64,000 nucleotides of DNA, taken from positions 6,138,001-6,202,000 of the forward strand of contig JAWQUS010000002.1 of the NCBI GenBank assembly GCA_036365455.1. Direction: 5' to 3'. The translations under genes and the position numbers were made by a program. Within the stretch, counting starts at the first letter, position 1; each line of letters starts with the position of its first letter. This stretch comes from Macrosoma leucophasiata (taxonomy: Eukaryota > Arthropoda > Insecta > Lepidoptera > Hedylidae). A model generated the notes under the pieces. That model worked only from the letters and a program-made list of their open reading frames with translations, did not search any database and was not told the DNA's origin. This document shows positions 1-9,910 of the stretch, piece by piece.

Positions 1-325
1 ATTCTCCATTATTTTACATTAAGCAATCCACCATCTGCCTGGTAATATGATCATACTCAATGCATATGACGAATGACTGAAAATATTAAGTACCTGTGGG
101 AAAACAGGGAAAATTCCAATTAAGCGTGGAATATAATTTGTTATACCAAGCATCGGGTCGCTCAGATAGTTCATTAACACCCAATATTGATCCCTACGTG
201 TGACAGCGTCAGCAAAAACGTTTACTATGAGTATAATATGATTTTCAAATGTACGCACAGAGCTATTATATTTATTAGCGAGTAATAAATAGTATTGTAA
301 GCATATTGCTTAATACCTTCATATT
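1..325. other. No gene seen
   Basis: AT-rich sequence before the first recognisable repeat. A 79-codon open stretch lies on the minus strand at 19-258, but it shows no domain, signal peptide or match to any repeat family in the window. I regard it as chance. Confidence 0.5.
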
Positions 326-566
326 TTATTTTTTTATGTAATGAAGATGGCAAACAAGCATGCAGTTCACATTGATGTTAAGTGATAATTGCAGCCTATA
401 GACACTAACACAAGGACCAGAGTCTAAATGCAGATGCGTTGCCACCCCTGACATCTTAGTTGTTATATATTTGTGATAGTTTACCATCTAACCGGCACAC
501 GACAGTGCTGAACATTTTTGGCGGCAGATAGATTAGGTAAAACGGTGGAGCCTACGTCCTTGAGCT
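326..566 (-). mobile_element. SINE-A copy, diverged, head incomplete
   Basis: Minus-oriented copy of the main SINE of the window. It starts at a T-rich tract, the complement of the A tail, followed by the tail motif GCATGCAGTTCACATTGATG and then CAGATGCGTTGCCACCCCTG. It fades out near the head, where the usual ACCACCAG end is missing. The body TTTACCATCTAACCGG matches the diverged subfamily A2. As a SINE it codes for nothing and would depend on a LINE partner for movement. Confidence 0.8.
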
Positions 567-1295
567 GCATGGAACAAAAACAGTATGAAACTGCGTACGA
601 GAAACAGTGACAAGCCACGCGACGCGCGCATCTGCTATGTACGCGCACATTGTTTTGTCGTGTGTATGTGAAAAAAACTCATCAAATAAATCATCTCTCT
701 TAGTTATTTTTAATATTTTTAAAAATTTTGATTTATTTTCTGACAAGCTTTAAGCAATGGATTGTGAAAGTGATTCATTAGAAGTTGAAGAGGAACTTCA
801 TTCCAATCGGGTGTCACACATGTGCCACCTCAGACAGTTTAATTCTAAGTATGTATATAATGTGGTCATCATCATCTAACTGATAGACATCTAGTACTGG
901 ACAAAATATTCCTCAAAGACAACAGTGTTGGTTACATTAGGGGAGAATATACCATATTTACTACTTTCCAATTGGAATGCTTTGACTGCCATAGTTCAGT
1001 TAACTGACAGCACAAGCGGAAGAATTCTCTCCCACTAGAGGGCGATAGGAGTCGTCCAATGCCTTCAATTTATTACTTCGAGTATATAAAGTAGTTAACA
1101 AAAATATATATATTTTTTTTTTGCTGACTTTACTGTACGTAGGTGCGACAAAATGAAATTGTATCCGAAGGCCGATCTTAATTGAACTTATCTGGATGGT
1201 CGTATCCGCGAGCTCACTCCACGTACTATGGGTTTTTGGTTTACTACCAATTGAGTCTTGCAGCGAAATTAAACTCTGCAATAGATAAAAAAATA
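567..1295. other. No gene seen
   Basis: About 730 bp without a recognisable gene. A short piece near 1005-1050 (ACAGCACAAGCGGAAGAATT) recurs inverted near 27928-27950, so it belongs to a dispersed repeat. Open stretches on both strands overlap a T-rich run and show no domains. Confidence 0.5.
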
Positions 1296-1452
1296 CGCTG
1301 TGAGTGTACTCACAGCCCCACACTAGGTATAAACACATACACAAACACTCAGACCCGAAACAAATATCTGTAGGCCACAGAAATATTGGTCCCGGTACGT
1401 GGATCAAAACCGTGAGCCTCGGTTAAAACGGTCGTCTCACGTCGCTGGACCA
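1296..1452 (-). repeat. Dispersed repeat with tRNA-like head (family D)
   Basis: Read on the minus strand, the right end starts TTGGTCCAGCGACG and carries a B-box-like GGTTTTGATCC about 45 bases further on, resembling a decayed tRNA-derived pol III promoter. The body runs through AAACACTCAGACCCGAAACA and CACAGCCCCACACTAGGTAT. The same body occurs at about 9050-9090 and, in the opposite orientation, at 42119-42235. A 135-codon minus-strand frame over this region (1000-1407) is a by-product of the repeat. Confidence 0.55.
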
Positions 1453-1920
1453 AATGGCTTGTTAAAAGTTTTTTTTTTTAGTTTATGGCATCGCTATTAC
1501 GCTTATTGCCAGTGTCAAGTAAAACGATATTTCGTATTCGTATTTATTTAAGCAGCGTAAAAGTTAGTATAATATATAGTCAGTCGATTATTTATTAGGT
1601 ATGCCAGTCAAGTTACTTACAGTCAGTTAAATAGTTGAGGTAAGTAAGAACTTACAAGCATTCAAAAGCATTCCTCCTCACTCCAGCGCAGTTAACGGAC
1701 ATGACTACATTCCAATTTAATCATAAGTGTAGTATTGTTTTTCCGTGACCTTTAAAAAGTCTAATATCAGGGACCGTTGCCAACCTCCCAACGTGTCCTC
1801 GTGTCGATAAACGTCGATAACAATGAGCCTTTCTAACAATAATTTATTTTGTAAAAGTAGAACTGATCCCAGTATTAAGGTACTAAAAAACATTAAACAC
1901 CTCTCAACCAGTTTCAATTA
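1453..1920. other. No gene seen
   Basis: AT-rich spacer before the tandem array. A 66-codon minus-strand frame at 1717-1917 is hydrophobic at its N-terminus but is short, isolated and without recognisable features. Confidence 0.45.
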
Positions 1921-3265
1921 GAGCTACCAAAAATACGAAAAGCTCTCGCAAAGCATCAATCACTTAGTTTTTATTGAAACCCACGCAAAAAAAACCTGTT
2001 CTATCGTAAAAATAAAATGAACTACGACGGGGAAAAGACCGATATTTACGATGCCCTTGCCCCACTATTGTCACTTTGACCCCGTGTCGTGAGGACGATT
2101 ACTGTGAGTGAAAGATCTTTTGACTGTCTTGGGAAGATACAGTTGGATAAAGTTAGGTTAACGCGGCTGATTTTTATTTATAACATAGCATGCTGCTTGT
2201 TTTTTCCGTGAAGTAATAGGCAGTGTGAGATTCATTCCAATATAGTATTTTTAAATCCAATGAAATATTTGACGAGTTTTTTTACATTCATCAATTGTTC
2301 GGCATGAAAAATATTAAAGCTGCACATTGGTGCATATCATTTACAAGACCAGCAGGCAGACTGCTTTATTGTTCTTTAAACACAATGAAAAAAGAAAGCG
2401 TATACAATACATTCTAACCGGATCATATATACGATATTTTCCTTATTTATGACTTCTAAAAGTAAAATATTATAAGACTTTAACACAGCTCCCCTCAATT
2501 CATATCGAATCATGGCAGAATAAAAGTTTGAGCCTTTCTCGCGTAAACCTGAAACTGGTAAAAAATATACGACACCTATCGATCAGTCTCTTAAAGCTAC
2601 CCAAAAACGAAAAAACTTTTGCAAAGCGTCTATCACTTAGTTTTTATTGAAACCCACGCAGAAAAACCTATTCTAACGTAACGATAAAATGAATTACGAC
2701 GGAAAAAAGACCGATATTTACGATGCCCTTGCCCCACTATTGTCGCTTTGACCCAATGTCGTGACGATCACTGTGAGTGAAGGATCTTTTGATTATCTTG
2801 GAGAGATACAGTGGCATAATGTTATTGTTTTCGCAACTGACATTTTTGTTATAACATATTATGTATATTTTCTTATTTATGACAACTAAAAACCAAATAT
2901 CATTCAGTGCTCATTAACAAATATTGCACATCGAGCTTAGGAAAGTGGCAATCGGCTAGTTTCGACTTCGTAGAGTGTTATCTCTGCTGCACACTGCATA
3001 CTTACGTATTAATAGTCCTATATTGGTTAAAACTTGATTAAAATGGTCGACAAACGTCAGAAAGGTTGTGGGCGAAAGATAACGCTCTACATACTCTGAA
3101 ATTATCGGAAGTCTCTTCTGAGGTCGATGTGCAATATATCTTGTTGCGTACTTTTGCTTATTTTTCATGAATCCACATGGAGCCACGGCAGAGTAGTATG
3201 AACCATTCTCACATATACGCGAAACTGCCAAAAAGTAATGTACTCTTATCGAAGAGTATATTTAT

Positions 3266-3342
3266 ACTGGTGGTAGAGCTCCAAATGGTAGTGTTCAGCA
3301 CTATCGTGTTCCGGTCAGGTGGTAATGTACGGCCCTGTAATT
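3266..3342 (+). mobile_element. SINE-A copy, internally deleted
   Basis: Begins ACTGGTGGTAGAGCTCC and jumps directly to AAATGGTAGTGTTCAGCAC, missing about 45 bases of the head, then stops at CGGCCCTGTAATT with no A tail. It sits inside the tandem array, directly before the third unit. Confidence 0.85.
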
Positions 3343-3648
3343 GCTTTCGCAAAGCGTCAACCACTTAGTTTTTATTGAAACGCACGCAGGAAAACCTATT
3401 CTACCGTAACGATGAAATGAACTGCGACGGGGAAAAGACCGATATTAACAATGTCCTTGCCCCACTGTCACTTTGACCCCGTGTCGTGACGGCAATTACT
3501 GTGAGTGAAGGATCTTTAGATTATCTCGGAGAGTTACCTACATTGGAATAACGTTATTATTTGCGCAACTGACTTTTTTGTTATGACATAACATGCCGCT
3601 GTAATTACCGGGTGGTAAGTGTAGTATTTTCTTAATTATGACACCTTC

Positions 3649-3940
3649 ACTGGTGGTAGAGCTCCAGTGACGGAACTCGCGGGCGTAGGCACCACCGCAT
3701 TACCTAATATACTTGCCGCTAAATGGTAGTGTTTAGCACTATCGTGTTCCGGTCAGGTGGTAATGTACGGCCCTGTAATTTCCGGCACAGAAGCATAACA
3801 CCTTAGGCCTCAGGAGTGGTAACGCATCTGCATTTTGACCTCGGTCTTTGTGTGGGTGTCTATAGGCTGCAGTCATCACTTAACATCAATGTGAACTGCA
3901 TGCTTGTGTGCCACTTCCTATACATTAAAAAAAAAAAAAA
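3649..3940 (+). mobile_element. SINE-A, full length
   Basis: Complete plus-oriented copy. It runs from the head ACTGGTGGTAGAGCTCCAG through CGGGCGTAGGCACCACCGCA, GTTCAGCACTATCGTGTTCC and TAGGCTGCAGTCATCACTTA to a 14-base A tract after CCTATACATT. The head resembles those of known lepidopteran SINEs (inference from memory). A weak B-box-like GTTCCGGTC is present, so pol III transcription is plausible but not shown. It splits the interval between the third and fourth units of the tandem array. Confidence 0.9.
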
Positions 3941-4477
3941 CCTAAAAGCACCTATCGTTAGCTTATCTTCCATGAATCCACATGAAGCCACGGCAGAATA
4001 GTATCAACCATTCTCATATTTACGCGAAACTGCCAAAAAGTATTGATCTCCTATCGAATAGTTTCACCTAATAAAGCTTACTTACAAAAAAAAGCTTTCG
4101 CAAACCGTCAATCACTTAGTTTTTATTGAAACGCACGCAGAAAAACCTATTCTATCGTAACGATGAAAAGAACTGCGACGGGGAAAAGACCGATATTAAC
4201 AATGTCCTTGCCCCATTGTCACTTTGACCCCGTGTCGTGACGGCGATTACTGTGAGTGAAGGATCTTTTGATTATCTTAGATAGAGGCATTGGAATACTG
4301 ACTTTTTTGTTATAACTTAGTATGCCGCTTTTATTTCCGTGAAGGAATAGGCAGTAATATTCAGTCCAATATTTGACAGGCAACCAGGGCTATATATATA
4401 TATAACTAATAAAATTCAATACACAGATAACAATAAAAAATACATAATGCAATACTATTATTTATCTTAAAACTAAT

Positions 4478-4922
4478 CACGTCACTTCACATGGGGCGTA
4501 CGTTGCGCCTCCCAAAATCGTCTGAAAACTACACGTTCGGGCCAGAAATCAGGACTAAGGAAAATCTGCAGATGTTTAGCAGCAGGCACACACAATTTGA
4601 AGGAGCAGAATCCTGTAGGTCTGTTTGACTTTATTTAAGGCTTCAATATCTCCCTGTATTGTTTCCTCATCCCGGCCTCTGATCTTCTCGGTCATATATT
4701 TTTGGACGTCGGTGATAGTCGTCTGTTCGTTCAACCGAGAGAGATACACGAGGGCGTGTGGTTCGGCAGCGTTCAGTTGTGATGACGCTCAAGATCCGGT
4801 ACCTCTAATGTTCCGATTTTGGCGCGGCCGACGTTTCCGACTTTCCACCAAAGTGAACCCGTCTTGGTCGACCTTTCGAGTTGAAGCAGCTGCTGTTACT
4901 TTAAGCTTCTTGTTAGATGTCT
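4478..4922 (-). pseudogene. LINE ORF1 (Gag-like) relic
   Basis: Read on the minus strand, three open pieces follow one another in shifted frames. The first contains DQDGFTLVESRKRRPRQNR, a basic stretch typical of insect non-LTR ORF1 proteins. The second contains ALVYLSRLNEQTTITDVQKY and a charged helix. The third has IFLSPDFWPERVVFRRFWEA and ends in a stop at about 4483. The SPDFWP motif near the C-terminus is usual in ORF1 proteins of Jockey/CR1-type LINEs (family knowledge). At least two frameshifts break it. No RT follows; on the left it runs into an AT-rich tail of TA repeats. Confidence 0.65.
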
Positions 4923-4971
4923 GAGATCTGAGAATATATCAGGTATATTTTTAAGTAGGTACTTTGTAATA

Positions 4972-5130
4972 TAAACCTGTCTGAGGGTGTCGTCAAGAGT
5001 CATAGGAATCGGCGTACATGTATGAAAAGATTGATGAATGTAAAAGAAGCATGGGAGGTGTGTCAGAATCGTGTTATTTGACGCTCTACCCTCTCTGCCT
5101 ACCCCGTAAGGGTAAGGGTAATAAAGTGTA
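4972..5130 (+). pseudogene. LINE reverse-transcriptase C-terminal relic
   Basis: Plus-strand sequence translates with stops to a peptide containing EAWEVCQNRV and RSTLSAYPVR, matching the better-preserved copy at 14246-14455 on the other strand. The end, CTCTCTGCCTACCCCGTAAG, is the tail motif that recurs alone at 34352-34398 and resembles the SINE-B tail. Two in-frame stops make it inactive. Confidence 0.65.
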
Positions 5131-6188
5131 AGTTTACGATTAAATATCCTTTAATCCGGCATTCAAGCGCCATATGTACGTATTAAAAAAGACATGAATG
5201 TATCAATAATGTAATGATAATAAATGTGTTATTATTCTTACATAATTGTATCCTTTGAAAGCCTAGCATGCTACATCTATATATATAAAATCATTTGCTG
5301 TTCGTTAGTCTCTCTAAAACTCGAGAACGGCTGGTTTTTGGAGGTCAAGGGAAGGTTTAAAAGGTAATCAAATATGAAGAAATTGAAGTAATTGAAATAG
5401 TAAAAACCACAATTTAATTTTTCCAAATAGTCCGTGTCTATCAAACCTTTGACACGTTATTTCATTCTAAGGCAATAGGAAGTTTGCCGGGTCAGCCAGT
5501 AAAGAATAAAATAATTCAAACAATACAAAATTAAGGTCCGTTAAGCCCTTTTGGTCTGCAAGGGTATAAATATTTTTCATTCCATTTGTCCTCTGCTACA
5601 CCATAAGGAATTATTGCAATAACACAAATTATTTCAAAAGGCATTAAGAGGATGAAAATAAATGTCCACAAATTATATTTATTGTACCAAAATGTCTCGT
5701 ACCAGAATTATATTGAGCGTAAACCTACGTGTGTACTTACCATATTTTTACTCAGATTCCAGTTGCCACTATTCACTTATGTTTTCCGTCCGTATCGATA
5801 TAGGATTTTAGAAATGAAAACTTTTTTTAGTGACGTTGTGCATTATAGTGATGGATAAAAAATGTTAAACTGGCTTCAGGACACGTGACCCTGATCGAAA
5901 ATACGTACGACACGTGAACAGAATTGCGTCCTTTTCACACCCAATCTATTAAAATCACAGTCCATTCAGTGACACTTTTTCAGCAGTTTTCGTAAATTGA
6001 AATACTGATGGTAAGGATCCAGTCAAAATACGTTGTGTTTTAGCTAAACACGTCGACACAGAACGTGTGGATTGTAAAATTGCAAAAAACGCGCATTGAC
6101 AGCGCATGAATATACCAGAAATTTTCATTAAAGCGATTCCTTTAACGCTAACCAGAATCCAGCAATACATAGTAAATGTACTGTAAAG
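5131..6188. other. No gene seen
   Basis: AT-rich. At about 5278-5345 a fragment with CTCGAGAACGGCTGG resembles the dispersed repeats that carry 'AACGGCTGxxCCGATTT' motifs. Short frames at 5652-5858 (plus) and 5955-6170 (minus) are cysteine-rich by chance and show no domain. Confidence 0.45.
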
Positions 6189-6330
6189 TTGTAAAATGGA
6201 CGCTTAGTTAAAAACGTTCCTTGAAACGGGAATCACGACTTTTACAAAGCGGATAAATGTAGTTCGGTAACTGATAAGAAAGTTTGCGACTGCTTTTAAT
6301 ACGTAGCGACGGCGTCGATATTGAGTAACT
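6189..6330 (+). repeat. Diverged direct repeat, copy 1
   Basis: The block GTAAAATGGACGCTTAGTTA through CGACTTTTACAAAGCGGA to TTGAGTAAC recurs at 7590-7730 in the same orientation with about one base in five or six changed by eye. It is an old local duplication, or two copies of an unnamed repeat. Confidence 0.7.
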
Positions 6331-6394
6331 TTGAAAAAAACCCGATAGGTTTTTAAAAGAAGACTTGAAAGAAATGAGAAATTTCTTTATATTT

Positions 6395-6592
6395 TAAAGC
6401 CTCGTACCTCGTATTCATGGTAAACATTTGTTTAGCAACATGGTTGCATTAACATGTTGCCGAGTTGCTGTCAACATATTGCAAGCAACATTTTTATTGC
6501 AGCGTTGATCTTGCCATGTTGCAGAGTTCAAGACAACATGTTTAAGCAACCATGTTCCTAAACAAATGTTTACCATGAATACGAGGCTTTAT
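6395..6592. mobile_element. Foldback element (~198 bp)
   Basis: The ends are inverted copies of each other over about 60 bp. The left arm reads AAAGCCTCG, then GTATTCATGGTAAACATTTG, then TTTAGCAACATGGTTGC; the right arm is the complement, ending CGAGGCTTTA. The left arm has a 7-bp duplication (TACCTCG). The core repeats CAACAT motifs. Flanking bases are consistent with a TA or TTA target duplication. It has no coding capacity, so it is MITE-like. Confidence 0.8.
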
Positions 6593-6969
6593 AGTCTCGC
6601 GGTATCCGTCCGTCCGAAGCTTAGTTCAGACTTAGACTTAAGAGACTCTTAGTACTAGAAAGCTGCAATTTGGTATGCGTGTGCACATTAGTTTAATATA
6701 CGCGAGATAAATCCGTAAAAATAGTTTTATTTCAATGAGTGTAGTTCGCGAAAATCTAAGAACATAATAATATCATGTGTACATTCGTCATGTCATTGAA
6801 GTTTCTAGTAAAATTAATAAAATTAAATAATAAAGAGACCCTACACGTAACCCTACACGTAAAGCAGGGATGTTAATTTCGTACCCCGTCGAGTGGTATT
6901 TAAGATGGATAGATAGTCTTCAAAAAATGTTTGAGTGTGTTAAAAACATTTTGCAATAAAGGAATCACT

Positions 6970-7160
6970 TTATAAAATGCTATTGGCACGCCTCGGCTTC
7001 GAACGAGTGCAACGAATGTACCTAATATAGCCTATGTATCTCAGCAAGATGCGGCTTTCTAACGGTGAAAGAATTTTTGAAATCGGTCCAGTAGTTTTTG
7101 TTTCAAAATGTTACAAACATACATACAAAAGTACAATACAAAACATTAGTTAGTATGATT
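6970..7160 (+). repeat. Decayed dispersed repeat (family F type)
   Basis: Contains TAGCCTATGTATCTCAGC, GAAATCGGTCCAGTAGTTTT and GTTACAAACATACATACAAA. These are the diagnostic middle and end motifs of a very common lepidopteran short repeat, and they match the fragments at 29396-29580 and 32845-32940. Confidence 0.6.
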
Positions 7161-7179
7161 AATTAAGTGATTTATTAAT

Positions 7180-7472
7180 AACAAGCTGTGCCCGCGACTT
7201 CTTCCACGTGAGAATTTATGAAGTCGTGGGCGCAGCTAGTACAAAAGCCTAAGTTGCTACTTATTACATAAGCTATCTGCCAGTGAAAGTCCCATCAAAA
7301 TCGGTCCAGCCGTTCCAGAGATTAGCGGGAACAAACAGACAGACATACTGTTTTGGTATATGTACCGTGTATACATACATATATATGCATTTAATAAAAA
7401 GCGGTTATTTTTATATTACAAACAGACACTCCCATTTTATTTATTAGTATGTATGTATGTATGTATGTATAG
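7180..7472 (+). mobile_element. Helitron-like family F copy with GTAT microsatellite
   Basis: Starts with a short palindromic module: AAGCTGTGCCCGCGACTTC and, 40 bases on, GAAGTCGTGGGCGCAGCTAG. It continues with TACATAAGCTATCTGCCAGT, AAAATCGGTCCAGCCGTTCC and GGGAACAAACAGACAGACA. The right end holds a (GTAT)n run at about 7451-7472. The same order of modules occurs at 38672-39000 and, inverted, at 37040-37315. Assignment to Helitrons rests only on the CTAGT terminus and hairpin; it is an inference. Confidence 0.6.
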
Positions 7473-7589
7473 ATTTAAACTGTTAAGTACTACAGACTCC
7501 TTCTTTCCGTGATTTTTGTATCCGGAGAAATCTACTTTTATATTTCTCCCAAGAATGAACACTAAAGAATCTAGCAAATACACAGTTAA

Positions 7590-7730
7590 CGCTGTAAAAT
7601 GGACGCTTAATTAAAAACGTGGCTTTGAGGGGAAATAGCGACTTTTACAAAGCGGAAAAGTAGTTAGGCATCTGATAAGGAAGTTGGTGTCTTCGTTTAG
7701 TGTTTCGCTTTAGCTTTGAGTAACCAACTC
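7590..7730 (+). repeat. Diverged direct repeat, copy 2
   Basis: Partner of 6189-6330. It is followed by AGTGGCAGAAATAATAGCCG and GTAGTTTTCTTC, a string that recurs in modified form at 8761-8800 (AAGTGGCAGACATTATGGGC), so the repeat unit probably extends beyond the shared block. Confidence 0.65.
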
Positions 7731-8019
7731 ATATTTAATTTTATTAGTGGCAGAAATAATAGCCGTGTAGTTTTCTTCATAGACACTATAAGAATTTATT
7801 GCAATTAATTGATATCAACTACAAGCGATGATAATAATATAATAATCCTTATTTCAAATTTCCAAATGTAGTTAATACATTGGATTAAACACGTAATATG
7901 TATTAAAATATCATTTGTAAGTATATATTTACTTTGTATTAACAATATGTATATATTTATTTATTTAAAACACGTCTATAATGTGAACATTATGTTATTG
8001 TTATGTAAAGTGGCAAGTT

Positions 8020-8278
8020 TAACTGTCCAACCTGCTTAACATCCGTGGAACACAGGGTCCCAGGTGAAAATCAGCGTCAGGTCGATTGATGTTATCGACC
8101 TTACATGAAGCTGATCTGGACTCCCATTTGGACCAGCCGTGAGACTTACGGAATCTCTATTTTGTTAACTTTTATTGTTTTTTTTTCGTGCCCAATTAAT
8201 TGTTTGTAATGTAATCATTTCGCTTTTTTGTGTCTCTGTGCTGTCCAAATAAATGTTTTCTTCTTCTTCTTCTTCTAT
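8020..8278 (+). mobile_element. 3' end of a polyadenylated retroposon
   Basis: The sequence runs AACCTGCTTAACATCCGTGG, GGTCGATTGATGTTATCGAC, ATGAAGCTGATCTGGACTCC to CCAAATAAATGTTTTCTTC. It has an AATAAA signal followed by a (TTC)n tail, as expected for a LINE 3' end or a LINE-mobilised transcript. No open frame survives. Confidence 0.55.
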
Positions 8279-8447
8279 TTAATATTATAAATGTGAATGT
8301 TAGTTTTTTACACTATCACGCAAAAACTACTTATCCAATCATCATGAAACTTTGTACACATATTCTTGGATATATTAAAAGTAACATAGGGTACTTTAAT
8401 AAAAAGAAAAAAAATACACGCGGACGAAATCGCGGGTAAAAGCTAGT
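8279..8447 (+). mobile_element. Helitron-like repeat, 3' terminus
   Basis: A decayed copy of the widespread repeat beginning TATTATAAATGTGAATGTTA and ending CGCGGACGAAATCGCGGG, then AAAAGCTAGT. The CGCGG...CGCG stem a few bases before CTAG, followed by T, fits a Helitron-type 3' end (hairpin then CTRR). The 69-codon frame across it is not a gene. Confidence 0.5.
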
Positions 8448-8461
8448 AGGTAATTGTTTTG

Positions 8462-8615
8462 TATTATTTCGCATTAACACATGCTTGTGAAATATATTTT
8501 TATTTTTAAAGAAAAATGGAAAGAAAAATTTGACTTCAGGCGAGACTCGAACTCGCGGCCTACTGGGAATCTAGTCCAGCCGCTCTTCCAATTGAGTGCT
8601 GCCCGATTTGTCAAA
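8462..8615 (-). mobile_element. SINE-C, tRNA-like head
   Basis: On the minus strand the right end reads GGGCAGCACTCAATTGGAAG then AGCGGCTGGACTAGATTCCC, and ends GCGAGTTCGAGTCTCGCC. There is a good B box (GTTCGAGTC) and an A-box-like segment. The tail continues CAAATTTTTCTTTCCATTTT. The copy at 23800-23945 has the same head and tail order. The anticodon arm does not give a functional tRNA and the tail is retained, so it is a tRNA-derived SINE, not a tRNA gene. Confidence 0.65.
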
Positions 8616-9045
8616 TCTTTCCTTCACATCTATTGCATTGCTTTATGGTAGCAGCAGCGCCATCTATTACCAACTATGCTAGTTAGGCATTAGTAGGTAA
8701 TCCAGCTATATAAGAAAGTAACTCTGTCTGTTACGCTTTCACGTCTAAACCAAATAAGATAAGTGGCAGACATTATGGGCATGTAGTTTTCTTCCATATC
8801 TAGATATCTACGCATGTACTGCAAATCATGGACATCAATTAAAAGCGATTATATATACCTACCTAATACTAGCTGTTTCACTAACTTTGTTTCCTTAGAG
8901 GTATAAAAAATAGTTTACGACCTATTTTGAGACTGAGACTTCCAAAAATATAAAACAAAATCATATAAATCGGTCAAGTCATTGACCAATGACGAAAGAG
9001 TTTGGTTGCAAACACTGACACGAGGAATTAAAAAAAAAGTAAAAA
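8616..9045. other. No gene seen
   Basis: Holds repeat debris including AACTCTGTCTGTTACGCTTT at about 8719-8738, a motif of dispersed lepidopteran repeats, and a diverged copy of the 7730-7835 block. Nothing coding. Confidence 0.45.
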
Positions 9046-9124
9046 TAAAATACGCTTACACTCACAGCCCCACAGTAGGTACAAACCTGTGTTAAATTTA
9101 TGTTTTAACATTAGATATAACTGT

Positions 9125-9358
9125 GAAAACTAACATTTAGTTGCAAGTAGACTAGGTAATGCGGTGCTGCCTACGCTCTAAAGCTCCGACAATGGAGCTC
9201 TACAATCAGTGTGAAATTTTATTTATTTGCTTTGCCACCCCTGCGATCTTAGTTGTGATGTGTCTGTGATAGTTATTACGGGGCCATACATTACCATCTA
9301 ACCGGAACACGATAGTGCTGAACACTGCCATTTAGTGGTAGATAAGTTAGATAATGCC
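9125..9358 (-). mobile_element. Two partial SINE-A2 copies, head pieces
   Basis: A head piece (TAGGTAATGCGGTGCTGCCT to AATGGAGCTCTAC) at 9125-9210 is followed by a second copy starting GCCACCCCTGCGATCTTAGT. The second runs through GGGGCCATACATTACCATCT and CGGAACACGATAGTGCTGAA to a truncated head. Both are minus-oriented and in the diverged A2 form (ACGGGGCC, TAACCGG). Confidence 0.75.
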
Positions 9359-9391
9359 AGGACAATTAATTTCAAATGTTAATTGTCCTGG
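9357..9391. repeat. Short perfect inverted repeat
   Basis: Arms CCAGGACAATTAA and TTAATTGTCCTGG (13 bp) are separated by 9 bases. They lie exactly where the SINE-A2 head would continue, so the hairpin marks the break point of that copy. Confidence 0.85.
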
Positions 9392-9847
9392 AATTTACTA
9401 TTTTCGCTAAAAATGCTATGAGAATAGATGTCAGATAGTTCGACGTCCCATATTATATGGGTGAAGCCGTAAAACTGTTATTATAACGAAGGATACATTT
9501 TCGCGTCGTAAAATAAACTTGTGCTATAAAATTGTTTGGCTCCCGTGATGTTGTACGTTAGGGAAGCAGGTCAGAGACATTTGATGGTGTGCTCTGTGAA
9601 TATTGGTCAGAAACGAGTGACTTATAATTGAAAAAGTTCGCGTATTCCTCTTTGTACTCCTTTGATGTACATTTCGTTAGCCGATCTATCAATCAATTTC
9701 ATTTCTACATAGAAAATGTAAGCAGTTCTACTTGTATCTGTTTGTTACAAGTGTTACAACTGAATCAGTAGTATAACGTCAAACATGCTAAAAAAGTCAA
9801 ATAACACTTTAATCATAAACTCGAGGAACAACCCTAGCAACATTTCT
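9392..9847. other. No gene seen
   Basis: About 450 bp of AT-rich sequence with no recognised repeat and no supported reading frame, running up to the head of a SINE-A. Confidence 0.45.
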
Positions 9848-9910
9848 ACTGGTGGTAGAACTCCAGTGACGGAGTTCCCGAGCGTAGGCACCACCGCATT
9901 ACCTAATATA

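Larger units (their letters stand above)
1921..4380. repeat. Tandem array, four copies of a ~0.7-kb unit
   Basis: A block beginning GCAAAGCGTCAATCACTTAG, through TTTTTATTGAAAC and GACCGATATT to TGACCCCGTGTCGTGA, starts near 1949, 2624, 3347 and 4098. That gives a spacing of roughly 675 to 750 bp. A second block, ATGAATCCACATGAAGCCAC followed by CGCGAAACTGCCAAAAAGTA, recurs between the copies. Copies are clearly diverged and the last two intervals carry SINE-A insertions. No conserved reading frame is obvious. It may be an old satellite-like array or a degenerated duplicated locus. Confidence 0.85.

Noticed and set aside
1000..1407. 135-codon minus frame with hydrophobic stretches
   Set aside because: Covers a dispersed repeat (family D) and a T tract; no homologous frame at the other copies.
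6395..6592. Possible microRNA or hairpin-RNA precursor
   Set aside because: Arm length, end structure and TA-type flanks fit a foldback transposon better; no evidence of a processed product from sequence alone.
8530..8610. Possible tRNA gene (minus strand)
   Set aside because: Has a B box, but the cloverleaf is imperfect and it continues into a tail shared with 23800-23945; it is a SINE head.
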